From the NCBI GenBank assembly GCA_028698995.1, contig JAQVVM010000013.1, forward strand, positions 1 through 64,000: a stretch of DNA of 64,000 nucleotides, in the 5' to 3' direction. Source of the DNA: Bacteroidales bacterium (GTDB taxonomy: Bacteria; Bacteroidota; Bacteroidia; Bacteroidales; PXBB01). Shown here piece by piece: positions 11,117 to 21,715 of the stretch (the stretch's first letter is position 1; every line of letters begins with the position of its first letter). A model generated the notes under the pieces. It was not told the origin of the DNA and searched no databases. It saw only the letters and a list, made by a program, of their open reading frames with translations. A program made the position numbers and the translations under genes.

Positions 11117-11914
11117 ATGAAAAAAACCGCCCTCTTCATTTTAACTTTTTTTTCTATTTTACTGTTCAATTCGGCCTGTAACGAATATAAAAAGATTTTA
11201 AAAAGTGACAATATTGAATTGAAATATGAAAAAGCCGTTGAATATTATCAGCAGCATGATTATTTTAAAGCGATACAGTTATTTGACGAATTACTGACCT
11301 ATTTCAGGGGATCAGCAAGAGCAGAGGATATTTATTATTATTATGCCTATGCCCATTACGGACAAGGAGATTATGTGCTGGCAGCCTATTATTTCCAGAA
11401 TTTTACTCAAACTTTCTCTCGCAGCAGGTACACCGAAGAGGCTATGTTTATGGCTGCCTACTGTGAATATTTGGACTCGCCTGTTTACAGCCTCGACCAA
11501 TCAAGTACAATGAATGCTATCAGAGGGATGCAAAATTTTATTAATACTTTTCCCGAAAGCTCAAAAGTAGCACAGGCGAACGAGCTTATTGATAAAATGA
11601 GAAGCAAATTACAAAGAAAATCTTTTGAGATTGGAAAGCTATATTTCTCTACCGAAGATTACAGGTCGTCAATTGCTGCCCTAAATGCTCATTTAAAAGA
11701 TTTTCCTGATACAGGGCATAAAGAAGAAACCTATTTTCTTATTTTCAAATCATACTATTTATATGCTAATAAAAGTATTGAATCCAAAAAAAGAGAACGT
11801 TATATCAATGCCAAAGAAGCTTATGAAACTTTTGCAGCTCTTTTTCCCGAAAGCAGTTTCTTGAGAGAAGCCAATGTATTTTATCGAAACACTTTAAATG
11901 AACTCAACAATTAA
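11117..11914 (+). CDS. bamD: Outer membrane assembly lipoprotein BamD
   Basis: Lipobox 'LFNSAC', TPR-like repeats, 'AEDIYYYYAYAHYGQGDYVLAAYYFQNFTQTF'; followed by omega-like gene and coaBC, a common Bacteroidota order. Confidence 0.88.
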   Translation: MKKTALFILTFFSILLFNSACNEYKKILKSDNIELKYEKAVEYYQQHDYFKAIQLFDELLTYFRGSARAEDIYYYYAYAHYGQGDYVLAAYYFQNFTQTFSRSRYTEEAMFMAAYCEYLDSPVYSLDQSSTMNAIRGMQNFINTFPESSKVAQANELIDKMRSKLQRKSFEIGKLYFSTEDYRSSIAALNAHLKDFPDTGHKEETYFLIFKSYYLYANKSIESKKRERYINAKEAYETFAALFPESSFLREANVFYRNTLNELNN

Positions 11915-11935
11915 AAAAATATAATAAAATTGTTT

Positions 11936-12277
11936 ATGGACTACAAAAAAATTAAAACCGAATCTTCCACAATAACACGTGACATTAACGAATTAGCAGG
12001 AAAAACAAGCAACATCTATGAGTCTGTTGTCATTTTGTCAAAACGTTCAAATCAGGTTTCTATTGAAATAAAAGAAGAATTGGAATCAAAGCTCAAAGAG
12101 TTTGCAACCAACACTGATAATCTCGAAGAAATTTTTGAAAACAGAGAACAGATTGAAATTGCCAAATATTATGAGCAATTACCAAAACCGACATTAATTG
12201 CCATTCATGAATTTCTGAATGACCAGATTTATTTCAGAAATCCTGATAAAGAAGTTTCTGAAGAAGATGAAGATTAA
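11936..12277 (+). CDS. rpoZ: Bacteroidota RNA polymerase omega/Rpb6-like protein
   Basis: 'NIYESVVILSKRSNQVSIEIKEEL' and position between bamD and coaBC. Confidence 0.7.
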   Translation: MDYKKIKTESSTITRDINELAGKTSNIYESVVILSKRSNQVSIEIKEELESKLKEFATNTDNLEEIFENREQIEIAKYYEQLPKPTLIAIHEFLNDQIYFRNPDKEVSEEDED

Positions 12278-12298
12278 TCGCTGAATCAAAGATGGTCC

Positions 12299-13501
12299 AT
12301 GCTAAGTACAAAAAAAATTATTCTGGGTCTCAGCGGTGGCATTGCTGCTTATAAAAGCATAAATCTTATACGTTTACTTATTAAAAGTGGTGCTGAAGTA
12401 CGTGTTATCTGCACCAAAAATGCATTAAATTTTGTTACTAAAGTTACTTTGGAATCTATTTCAAAAAACAAAGTTTATTGCGATGTTTTTGAAGAAAACA
12501 ATGACTATGCAACCGAGCATGTGGCCCTTACCGATTGGGGAGATATATGTATTGTAGCCCCTGCAACTGCAAATATCATTGGCAAATACGCAGGAGGCAT
12601 TGCTGATGATGCATTGTCAACCTCACTATTAGCATTTAATAAACCAGTGTTTATGGCACCGGCCATGAACTGTAAAATGTGGGATAATTTCAGCGTACAA
12701 AGAAATTGTTCATATCTCAAAGCCAATGGTGTTTATTTTATTGAACCCACAGAAGGTTTCTTAGCTTGTGGCTATGAAGGAAAAGGACGAATGGCTGAGC
12801 CCGAAGACATTGTGAATTTCATTTCTAATTTATTAACTCAGAGCGCTTGCCTCTATGGTTATAAGGCTCTCGTTACTGCAGGCCCTACACATGAAGCTAT
12901 TGACCCTGTACGATTTATTGGAAATCACGCTTCCGGTAAAATGGGTTTTGCAATTGCAGAAGCTCTTGCCCTAAAAGGTGCCGATGTTACACTAGTCTGC
13001 GGGCCTGTAAACATAAACACTTCAAATCATCATATCAAAAGAATTGATGTGGTGTCATCAGACGACATGTTTAATGCTTGTATGGATTTATTCCCTTCAA
13101 TGAACGTTTGCATTATGGCTGCCGCTGTTGCAGACTTCAAACCTCAGACTACTGCATCTAAAAAACTGAAAAAAGGTCAAAACGACATGCTTTCTTTAGA
13201 AATGGTTCAAACAAAAGATATTCTGAGAAATTTGGGAAATATTAAAAAACCCGGGCAAATTCTTGTAGGCTTTGCTCTTGAAACTGACAACGAAATTGAA
13301 AATGCCAGAAAAAAGCTTCTTTCCAAAAATCTTGATTTTGTTGTTTTGAACAGTCTTAAAGACAAAGGTGCCGGCTTTGGATACGACACTAACAAAATAT
13401 CAATAATATCAGCTGGCGATGTTCTAAATTTTGATCTGAAAACGAAAAAGGAAGCCTCTGAAGATATTGTGAACAATTTTTGCAAAATTCTTTTAAAATA
13501 A
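12299..13501 (+). CDS. coaBC: Bifunctional phosphopantothenoylcysteine decarboxylase / phosphopantothenate-cysteine ligase
   Basis: 'ILGLSGGIAAYKSINLIR', 'APAMNCKMW', 'VTAGPTHEAIDPVRFIGNHASGKMG'. Confidence 0.95.
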   Translation: MLSTKKIILGLSGGIAAYKSINLIRLLIKSGAEVRVICTKNALNFVTKVTLESISKNKVYCDVFEENNDYATEHVALTDWGDICIVAPATANIIGKYAGGIADDALSTSLLAFNKPVFMAPAMNCKMWDNFSVQRNCSYLKANGVYFIEPTEGFLACGYEGKGRMAEPEDIVNFISNLLTQSACLYGYKALVTAGPTHEAIDPVRFIGNHASGKMGFAIAEALALKGADVTLVCGPVNINTSNHHIKRIDVVSSDDMFNACMDLFPSMNVCIMAAAVADFKPQTTASKKLKKGQNDMLSLEMVQTKDILRNLGNIKKPGQILVGFALETDNEIENARKKLLSKNLDFVVLNSLKDKGAGFGYDTNKISIISAGDVLNFDLKTKKEASEDIVNNFCKILLK

Positions 13502-13512
13502 AATCATTCATA

Positions 13513-14442
13513 ATGTGTTATAACAATATTAAATTATTTAACATGAGAATTTTCATACTATCCTTGCTGTTCGTTCATATTTTAGCAACATCTTTTGCCC
13601 AGGAACTCAACTGTAATATCTCTGTATCTGCACCACAAGTGGCAGGCACCGATAGAGCTGTTTATGAAACGCTTCAAAGAGATCTGTTTGAATTTATGAA
13701 TGCCCGACAATGGACAAATTATAAATTCACCATGGACGAACGCATTGAAGTCAATATTCTTATTACAATTCAGGAAAGAGTATCAGCTGACGAATTTAAG
13801 GGGAATTTACAGATTCAAGCACGCAGACCTGTTTTTAAAAGCTCTTACAACACCACCCTTCTCAACCATATTGACAATGACATACATTTCAGATATGTTG
13901 AACAACAACCCATTGAATTTGCAGACAACACACATACCTCTAATCTGACATCAATCCTTGCTTTTTATGCCTATATCGTTCTTGGACTTGATTTTGATTC
14001 ATTTGCTCTGAATGGGGGTGCGCCTTTTTTCGACAAAGCTCAGACTGTTGTTATTACTGCTCAAAATGCACCTGAAAAGGGTTGGAAAGCTTTTGAAAGT
14101 CAAAGAAACAGATATTGGCTGGTTGAGAATTTACTCAACACACAATATGCTCCTGTAAGAGAATGCCTTTATAAATACCACCGTTTAGGCCTCGACCTGA
14201 TGCATGAAAACATTGAAACAGGCAGAGCTGCAATAATTGAAAGTTTGGAACTCCTCCAACGTGTTCACCGTCAGAGACCCGGTTCATACCTGATGCAGGT
14301 CTTTTTCTCAGCTAAATCAGATGAATTTGTGAATATCTTTTCTGAAGCACCTGCCATGGACAAACCTCGCGTTGTAAATATCCTCAGAGAAATTGACCCC
14401 ACCAACACAAGCAAATATCAGAGAATCTTAACAGCTAACTAA
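13513..14442 (+). CDS. DUF4835-like exported protein
   Basis: Signal peptide, 'LNCNISVSAPQVAGTDRAVYETLQRDLFEFMNARQWT'; coaBC-DUF4835-recN order. Confidence 0.75.
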   Translation: MCYNNIKLFNMRIFILSLLFVHILATSFAQELNCNISVSAPQVAGTDRAVYETLQRDLFEFMNARQWTNYKFTMDERIEVNILITIQERVSADEFKGNLQIQARRPVFKSSYNTTLLNHIDNDIHFRYVEQQPIEFADNTHTSNLTSILAFYAYIVLGLDFDSFALNGGAPFFDKAQTVVITAQNAPEKGWKAFESQRNRYWLVENLLNTQYAPVRECLYKYHRLGLDLMHENIETGRAAIIESLELLQRVHRQRPGSYLMQVFFSAKSDEFVNIFSEAPAMDKPRVVNILREIDPTNTSKYQRILTAN

Positions 14443-14509
14443 GATTTTATTATTTTGTCATTTCATTTATTATCTTTGCATTTAAAGATTTATAAAGCAT
14501 CCAAAAAAA

Positions 14510-16171
14510 ATGCTTACATATTTATCCATTGAGAATTATGCCCTGATAGATAAACTAGAACTCCAGTTCTCTGATAAAATGAATATTATTACAGGAGAAA
14601 CAGGTGCTGGAAAATCTATACTCGTTGGCGCACTGTCTTTAGTTCTTGGTCATAGAGCTGATACTTCAGTTCTTAGAAACAAAGATAAAAAATGCATCGT
14701 TGAAGCTCATTTTAATATCACCAATTACAACATCAGTGATTTCTTTCAAAAACATGAGCTGGACTTTGAACCCGTCAGTATTCTGAGGCGTGAAATTACC
14801 CCAAATAATAAATCAAGAGCCTTCATTAATGATACACCTGTAAACAACAATATTCTTAAGGATTTAACCTCATTTCTTATTGATATTCATTCACAACACC
14901 ATTCTCTTTCTTTATTTAACTGGGATTATCAACTGGATATAATTGATGATTTTGCCCAATCCGGAACTCTTTTAAAAGAATATAAAAGTTTATACCTTGA
15001 TTTCAGAGAGCATCAAAAAAAGATGCAACTGCTTGTTGAAAAAAACAAAACTGCCAAAGGCGATGCCGATTACAACAGATTTTTATTTGAAGAGCTCGAT
15101 TCAGCCCATTTAGAAGAAGGAGAACAGGAAGAAATTGAAGCCGAATTAAAAATACTGAACAATGCTGAAGAGATAAAACGCAAACTTAATAATGTCAATT
15201 GCATTTTTAATAATGAACCTCACGACACACTTGCTGCACTAAAGGAAATCATTAATAACATCAGGGAAATTGAAAAATATGTACCCGAATATGAAGAAAT
15301 TCTTAAACGACTTGAATCATCCATTATTGAGTTAAAGGATATTGCATCAGAGCTTGAAAGATATGAGCATGATATTATTTACTCAGAAGAAAGAATTGAA
15401 GAACTGAATAGCCGATTAAATCAAATTTATCACTTACAGAAAAAACATAAAGTCCTTACTGTACAGGAACTTATTAATATTAAGGAAGCTCTATCTGAGA
15501 CAATATTGGCACTTGATAATTTTGATGAACAAATAATTCTCTTGGAGACTCAGCTCAAAAAAGAAGAATACTCACTGAGACAGCTTGCAGAAAACCTTAA
15601 CGATAAACGTCAGAACAATAAAAAGGAATTTGAAAGGAAAATAACAGCTATACTTCACGATTTGGCAATGCCTGAAGCTGTGTTTAAAGTTGACATTAAA
15701 ATAAACAATGACCTAAGTATAAAAGGATTCAACAGTTTAAACTTCCTCTTTTCTGCAAATAAAGGTTCATCCCCCGATGTTATCTCAAAAGTCGCTTCCG
15801 GAGGGGAATTATCTCGTTTAATGTTAGCGATAAAATCTGTTGTTTCGCAAAACAATTTATTACCCTCTATAATTTTTGACGAAATAGACAGTGGTATTTC
15901 GGGAGAAATTGCAGTGAAAACAAGCCGGATAATTCAGAATATGTCGCAAAACATGCAGATTATTGCCATTACCCACCTTCCTCAAATAGCACGCATTGGT
16001 GATACTCATTTCGAGGTTTTCAAACAGTCATCTGCAGATGCAACCCATACACATGTCAGAAAACTTACTTCCGATGAACGCATCAGTACTATTGCCGCAA
16101 TGATAAGTGGTGAGAAAGTTACTGAGGCTGCAATGATTACAGCCAGAGAATTGCTGAAGATAAACGGTTGA
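14510..16171 (+). CDS. recN: DNA repair protein RecN
   Basis: Walker A 'ITGETGAGKSILVGAL', 'VASGGELSRLMLAIK', 'IIFDEIDSGISGEIA'. Confidence 0.95.
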   Translation: MLTYLSIENYALIDKLELQFSDKMNIITGETGAGKSILVGALSLVLGHRADTSVLRNKDKKCIVEAHFNITNYNISDFFQKHELDFEPVSILRREITPNNKSRAFINDTPVNNNILKDLTSFLIDIHSQHHSLSLFNWDYQLDIIDDFAQSGTLLKEYKSLYLDFREHQKKMQLLVEKNKTAKGDADYNRFLFEELDSAHLEEGEQEEIEAELKILNNAEEIKRKLNNVNCIFNNEPHDTLAALKEIINNIREIEKYVPEYEEILKRLESSIIELKDIASELERYEHDIIYSEERIEELNSRLNQIYHLQKKHKVLTVQELINIKEALSETILALDNFDEQIILLETQLKKEEYSLRQLAENLNDKRQNNKKEFERKITAILHDLAMPEAVFKVDIKINNDLSIKGFNSLNFLFSANKGSSPDVISKVASGGELSRLMLAIKSVVSQNNLLPSIIFDEIDSGISGEIAVKTSRIIQNMSQNMQIIAITHLPQIARIGDTHFEVFKQSSADATHTHVRKLTSDERISTIAAMISGEKVTEAAMITARELLKING

Positions 16172-16188
16172 AAGTCGGTTTACATCCA

Positions 16189-17883
16189 TTACCTTACCAC
16201 CACTTTTCTTACAAAACATCCTTTTTTTGTAATTATTTTAACGATATAGATACCTTCAGCCCAATTCATAACATTGACTTCTTTGCCTGAATCCCAATTA
16301 TACAGTTCTTTAAAAATCAGACCATTAGAAGTCAAAATTTCAACTTTACTGATGTCATCAGCCTGAATGAAAAAATAATTTCCGGTTGGATTAGGATATA
16401 AAAAAACACCACTCTCAATATTTATTTCAGATAAATTTGTAATGGTATCCAGATGATATTTAATATCCAAAATGGGTCTGTTGATGCTATCTGCGGATGC
16501 GCCATGAAAAAAAATGATGTTACTGGCATTAAGATCTATTGCATGATGTCTTAACCTGAATTGAGTAATACCATTCTTGTTGATTAATTGTCTGTGGACA
16601 CTGTCAGAAATCTCAAATCTCACTTTAAAATTATCCTCAATGGCTGAACCCACAACACATGCTATATCTGTTCCATCAGCAGATTGGACGAAATCAGATG
16701 CTTCAACAGTAACACTACTTCCAATTACATCTGAAAAAATATCAAGAGAAATCAGAGTATCTGAATAATTCGATAAAGGATTTTGACCACTTAATGAAGA
16801 TCTTGTCAGAAACAAACGAGCTTCTGTAATAACAGCATTATCCGGTAAAGGAGCTGTATTAAAAGAAAAAATACTGCTCACCTCCCCTGCTGCTGTTTGA
16901 TTTCCAAGAGCCAATTGGTTATTAAAGACGGTACCTGTTAAGTCAACATATCCTTCTGAAAGACCACCCATTGAAACGAAACTTGTGTCAGGTTTCCTGA
17001 ATTCAGGCCAGAAGAATTGAGCGGTATGCCTGTTTGCAAAATGCTGAAATCCATTGCTGCTTAAATGAAAAGCATCCAGTCCGCCCAGCATGGCACTTCG
17101 CGGAGAAGGGTAATTTATATTACCATCTGGTAAGGGAACCGTAAAAGGAGCATAGGGAGGAGAAAAAGGAGCAACAATAAGATTAGTGCTTTGTCCGTAT
17201 TGGTATTGCATCAACCCCAGATTATTAACAAAGAATATCTGGTTGTCTGCCTGATCCAGCAAGATAAATCTCTGAGTTAACTGTTGAAGGATGGTATTAA
17301 TCTGAAAAAATGATGGGGATCCCATATCATGAAACAAATCATAATAAGCTCCAGTACTGACAATTGCACAAGTTTCACCAAAATTTGTATAATCGTATCC
17401 GCTCATAAGAATTTTTATGCCCGGTTTTATATATTTAATTGTATCAATTACAATTTGAAGACGGGCCATTACTGTATCGATAAGAGAGTCACACTGAAAC
17501 TGTGTAAAATCCTTATGCCAATCGCCAAGTACATCATTGCCACAAAGACTAAGTACCACATATTCAATATCGGGGTTAGAATTTAATGCATTGAATACAT
17601 AATCAACTTTGGGAGCTACCATAAAATCTTCAGTTTCAGCGCCATTTTCAACTGTATTGGCAGCTTCTTCAATATAATCGGCATAGCCATACCTCTCAAA
17701 AGCATTTTTATAACTACGGTAAATCCACATAAAGGAGCCCCAGCTGTCACCAACTATCAGTACCTTTTTTTTAGAAGGGAAATTGCAATTACTTTGAGAA
17801 TTAACTACTATTGAACTGAGAATAAAAAAAAGAAACAAAAAAAATGATTTCTTTATAATCAAGAGTTTCATAACAAACAACAT
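16189..17883 (-). CDS. SGNH/GDSL-like hydrolase with T9SS C-terminal sorting domain
   Basis: 'VLIVGDSWGSFMW', 'LSLCGNDV'; C-term 'FLYPNPTGNYFFI...GIYIVKIITKKGCFVRKVVV'. Confidence 0.75.
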   Translation of the reverse strand: MLFVMKLLIIKKSFFLFLFFILSSIVVNSQSNCNFPSKKKVLIVGDSWGSFMWIYRSYKNAFERYGYADYIEEAANTVENGAETEDFMVAPKVDYVFNALNSNPDIEYVVLSLCGNDVLGDWHKDFTQFQCDSLIDTVMARLQIVIDTIKYIKPGIKILMSGYDYTNFGETCAIVSTGAYYDLFHDMGSPSFFQINTILQQLTQRFILLDQADNQIFFVNNLGLMQYQYGQSTNLIVAPFSPPYAPFTVPLPDGNINYPSPRSAMLGGLDAFHLSSNGFQHFANRHTAQFFWPEFRKPDTSFVSMGGLSEGYVDLTGTVFNNQLALGNQTAAGEVSSIFSFNTAPLPDNAVITEARLFLTRSSLSGQNPLSNYSDTLISLDIFSDVIGSSVTVEASDFVQSADGTDIACVVGSAIEDNFKVRFEISDSVHRQLINKNGITQFRLRHHAIDLNASNIIFFHGASADSINRPILDIKYHLDTITNLSEINIESGVFLYPNPTGNYFFIQADDISKVEILTSNGLIFKELYNWDSGKEVNVMNWAEGIYIVKIITKKGCFVRKVVVR

Positions 17884-18075
17884 TTATCGCTTTGCAAATA
17901 TGAGAATATTTTATCTAAAAATAAAGCTCAATATAAAAAATTGTATTCTACTTACCTATATTACTTTTTGTTTTTCAGTTCTGAAAAATAAAATAAGAAA
18001 TCTTGTGTTGATAATTTTGTAATTTTGCAATAATCAGAACAACACATCGTTAATGATTTTTAAATACACAAAAAA

Positions 18076-19125
18076 GTGACTAAAAAAACAATAAGCTTTT
18101 TATTAATAGTTTTTTTCCCAATAATAGCTTTTGCCCAATCAGGAGGTCTGAGCACTTACAAATTCCTCAACCTCTCTAATTCATCACGTATAGCAGCCTT
18201 GGGTGGAAGCAGCATTGCTATAATGGACAACGATATTAATCTGGCAATTTTTAATCCATCACTGATAAATAAAGGAATGGACAATAACTTATCACTGAGT
18301 TTTATTGACTATTTTTCAGGTATTAATTATGGTTTTGCATCTTATTCAAAGACATTTGAAAAATACGGAAGTTTTGTAGGAGCCATCCAATTTATTGATT
18401 ATGGCAAGTTTGTCAAAGCTGATGAAACAGGTGAAATTCAGGGTCAGTTTTCAGCGGGAGAATATGCTTTTATTATTGGTTGGGGCAGGCAATTAGATTC
18501 ATCATTCAGCATTGGAGCCAATCTCAAAAATATATACTCTGACTTATATACCTATAAGTCTTACGGATTGGCCGCAGATCTTTCAGCAACCTATTACAAT
18601 AAAGAACATGAATTTGCCACATCCTTGATTGCAAAAAATATTGGACGTCAGATTACTAAATATTCAGATGGTGACAGAGAAAATTTACCTTTTGAGATTC
18701 AGTTAAGTATGTCAAAAAAACTGGCTAAGGCTCCTATCAGGTTCATTCTGGTGGGTGACAACCTACAAAAGTATGACCTTACTTATATCGAACCACAATA
18801 TGCCAAACCCACAACTGACCCTCTTACCGGCGAACTTCTTCCCGAAAAAAAGTTTGCAAAACATTTAGACAAATTTTTCCGTCATTTAATCATTGGAGCT
18901 GAGTTTACACCATCCAAACATATCGGCTTTTCATTTGCTTATAACTACAGACGCAGTATGGAAATGAGGGTTCCTTCAAAGGTCTCAACAATTGGGCTTT
19001 CTTGGGGTATTAACCTTAAGATCTCTAAATTCCGCATTGGATATTCTCGTTCTGCTTATCACTTAGCAGGTTCACCTAATCATATTACCGTTACAACAAA
19101 CCTTTCTGATTTTGTCAGAAAGTAA
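18076..19125 (+). CDS. porQ: Type IX secretion system protein PorQ
   Basis: 'GGLSTYKFLNLSNSSRIAALGGSSIAIMDNDINLAIFNPSLIN'; GTG start; upstream of ispH. Confidence 0.85.
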   Translation: MTKKTISFLLIVFFPIIAFAQSGGLSTYKFLNLSNSSRIAALGGSSIAIMDNDINLAIFNPSLINKGMDNNLSLSFIDYFSGINYGFASYSKTFEKYGSFVGAIQFIDYGKFVKADETGEIQGQFSAGEYAFIIGWGRQLDSSFSIGANLKNIYSDLYTYKSYGLAADLSATYYNKEHEFATSLIAKNIGRQITKYSDGDRENLPFEIQLSMSKKLAKAPIRFILVGDNLQKYDLTYIEPQYAKPTTDPLTGELLPEKKFAKHLDKFFRHLIIGAEFTPSKHIGFSFAYNYRRSMEMRVPSKVSTIGLSWGINLKISKFRIGYSRSAYHLAGSPNHITVTTNLSDFVRK

Positions 19126-19132
19126 TAAGCCC

Positions 19133-20011
19133 ATGAAAGTAATTATAGATCCTAATTCCGGTTACTGTTTCGGCGTTGTCTATGCCATCCTTGCTGCTGA
19201 AGAAGAACTAGAAAAAACAGGTGAGCTCTATTGTTTGGGCGACATAGTACATAACAACCGAGAAGTGGAGAGGTTAAAGGGAAAAGGTTTAAAGATAATA
19301 AACCACGATGAATTTGCCCTGCTCAAAAATGTAAAAGTATTAATTCGTGCTCACGGAGAGCCACCAACTACTTATAAAACAGCTGTCGAAAACAATATCG
19401 AACTTATTGATGCTTCCTGTCCTGTTGTACTTAGGCTTCAGAACAAAATAAAGACAGGGTATGAAGATGCTTTAAAAAAGAATGCACAAATTGTCATTTA
19501 CGGCAAAAAAGGGCATGCCGAGGTCATTGGTTTGGAAGGACAAACAAACAATAACGCTATTATTATTAACGAAAAAGATGACATCCGGAAAATTGATTTT
19601 GAAAAATCAGTCATTTTATTTTCACAAACCACACAGAGCAAAGATGGATTTGATGAAATTGTTAAAATTATAAAAGAGAAAATTAAAAATAAGAACAATC
19701 TATTTGTTGAAGCCAACGACACCATTTGCCGTCAAGTATCTAACCGTGAACCACAAATTTCACATTTTGCAGCTGTGCAGGATGTTCTTATTTTCGTCAG
19801 AAGAAAGAAAAGTTCAAATGGTCTTTACCTTTTTAATGTGTGCAAAAGTGTTAATAATCGTTCTTACTTTATCTCAACTGTTGAGGACTTAAAGAAAGAG
19901 TGGTTTGAAAACTGTCAATCTGTAGGTATAAGTGGCGCCACTTCAACACCGATGTGGTTAATGAAAGATGTTTCAGATGCTATCCTCAAGCTGAAATTAC
20001 TTACTGACTAA
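19133..20011 (+). CDS. ispH: 4-hydroxy-3-methylbut-2-enyl diphosphate reductase
   Basis: 'SGYCFGVVYAI', 'LGDIVHNNREVERL', 'IDASCPVV', 'ISGATSTPMWLM'. Confidence 0.92.
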   Translation: MKVIIDPNSGYCFGVVYAILAAEEELEKTGELYCLGDIVHNNREVERLKGKGLKIINHDEFALLKNVKVLIRAHGEPPTTYKTAVENNIELIDASCPVVLRLQNKIKTGYEDALKKNAQIVIYGKKGHAEVIGLEGQTNNNAIIINEKDDIRKIDFEKSVILFSQTTQSKDGFDEIVKIIKEKIKNKNNLFVEANDTICRQVSNREPQISHFAAVQDVLIFVRRKKSSNGLYLFNVCKSVNNRSYFISTVEDLKKEWFENCQSVGISGATSTPMWLMKDVSDAILKLKLLTD

Positions 20012-20950
20012 GCCTCTTCCTGTTTTATTAATTTTTTTTGATTGTTTGCTGTCAAGCACAACTTTATCAAGAACACCATTAATGAAATTACTGCTTTTAT
20101 CAGTACTGAAATCTTTAGCTATTTCAATGTATTCATTAAGTGTAACTTTAACGGGGATAGAGGGAAATTCAAACAACTCGCACAAGGCTAGCTGCATAAT
20201 GTAATTATCCATCAAAGCAATTCTGTCAATTTCCCAATTTTCAATGAATTCTGAAATTACATTTATCAGTTCTTTTTCCTTTAAGACAGTTTTTCGTAGT
20301 AAATTTTTACTGAAATCAATAATCTCAAGTATCCCTTCGTCATTAGAATCAGTAAAAACATTAGTTTTAATCGTTTTTTCATCCAGTTCCTGAAAAACTT
20401 TTAAAATAATAAAAGTAACATAATCAAAATCATTTGTCCAGAAAATGCTATTTTCCTCATAAAATTCAAAAAGTGGTCGGTGGGTATAAATAAATTTTTT
20501 AAGTAATTTTAAAACAACAGCTCTGTCTGACTTAAAACTCTGTTGTTCTTCCATCATATAAGTTTTGTAAATGGAACTGCTTTTAAATATCTTAAGAATT
20601 TTCTTAGGAATATCACTGTCATTATACCAGTTTGTTCCTCGATTTTTTAAAATATTTTGTAAAGATGGATTTTGTTCCAGACTGTTTAAAAATGAATTGT
20701 TTACAAACCTCAGATTGGGATTTAAATCTTCTTTTGAGGGAACCAACTTCAACTTGCTGTCTTCAATTTGAGTAGCAGCAATTTCTCTTATTCTAAAAAT
20801 CAAAGAAATCTGGAAATAGAAAAGATCGAAAAGCTTCTCTATACTGTGCTGAAGTTCTTTTTCGCAAATACGTAAATCATGATTCTCTGATAGTTTATAG
20901 GCATACAATAGCTGTAAAACTTTGGTTCTTGCGTGGTGGCGACTGAGCAT
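19997..20950 (-). CDS. nusB: Transcription antitermination factor NusB
   Basis: 'LSRHHARTKVLQLLYAY'; C-term 'DRIALMDNYIMQLALCELFEFPSIPVKVTLNEYIEIAKDFSTDKSSNFINGVLDKV'. Confidence 0.9.
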   Translation of the reverse strand: MLSRHHARTKVLQLLYAYKLSENHDLRICEKELQHSIEKLFDLFYFQISLIFRIREIAATQIEDSKLKLVPSKEDLNPNLRFVNNSFLNSLEQNPSLQNILKNRGTNWYNDSDIPKKILKIFKSSSIYKTYMMEEQQSFKSDRAVVLKLLKKFIYTHRPLFEFYEENSIFWTNDFDYVTFIILKVFQELDEKTIKTNVFTDSNDEGILEIIDFSKNLLRKTVLKEKELINVISEFIENWEIDRIALMDNYIMQLALCELFEFPSIPVKVTLNEYIEIAKDFSTDKSSNFINGVLDKVVLDSKQSKKINKTGRGLVSK

Positions 20951-21180
20951 AATCTAAAATATGTTAATGAACGAGTTTGCAAAGATAGTTTATTTTTAAA
21001 AAATGCAAAATAAAACACAATCTCACTTTAAACTTATTTAGAAAAAATCAGCATTATAAATAGCAACTATGAGAAATACAAACGTCTAAAATAAATTAAA
21101 AAAAAAGTGTTTTCAAATTAATTATTTCATAAATTTGAAAATTATTTCAAGTCTTTTAAAGAAATTTCAAAATTAGTTAA

Positions 21181-21711
21181 ATGAAAAACCGCAAATTTCT
21201 TAATGTACATTTATTATTAATTATATTTTCAATTTTAATTTTAGGTAATTCAATTCAGGCTCAAATTATTGCTTCTGAAGACCAAAGCACAATTACGCCT
21301 GAGTATTTTCAAATTCCCAATACAAAAATCGAATTAATTCCGCCTGCTCATTTTCGTTTCATGGAACAAATGAACGGGTTTTTGCATGTTGGAACCTCAA
21401 GTTCAATTCAAATACAGGAAATAAGAGGAACTGCCTATCCAATGATTGTACAAGGTCTTACTGAAGGACATTTCACAAGTCAAGGTGTTACTCTGATAAG
21501 TAAAGAGGAGGTTCTTACAAGTAACGGACAAAAGGCTGTAATTTTCACAGTGGCTTTTAAAGTTGATGATTTTGAATTTGAGAGACTGATGTTTTTCAGC
21601 GGAGATTATAACAACACAATCTGGATAAATGCTAATTATCCTGTTGTAATGAAGGAAATACTAAATGTGGTTTTAAAAGAAAGTTTATTAACTGCAAGAT
21701 TTATCAATTAA
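21181..21711 (+). CDS. Hypothetical exported protein
   Basis: Signal peptide 'MKNRKFLNVHLLLIIFSILILGNSIQAQ'. Confidence 0.6.
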   Translation: MKNRKFLNVHLLLIIFSILILGNSIQAQIIASEDQSTITPEYFQIPNTKIELIPPAHFRFMEQMNGFLHVGTSSSIQIQEIRGTAYPMIVQGLTEGHFTSQGVTLISKEEVLTSNGQKAVIFTVAFKVDDFEFERLMFFSGDYNNTIWINANYPVVMKEILNVVLKESLLTARFIN

Positions 21712-21715
21712 GTAT

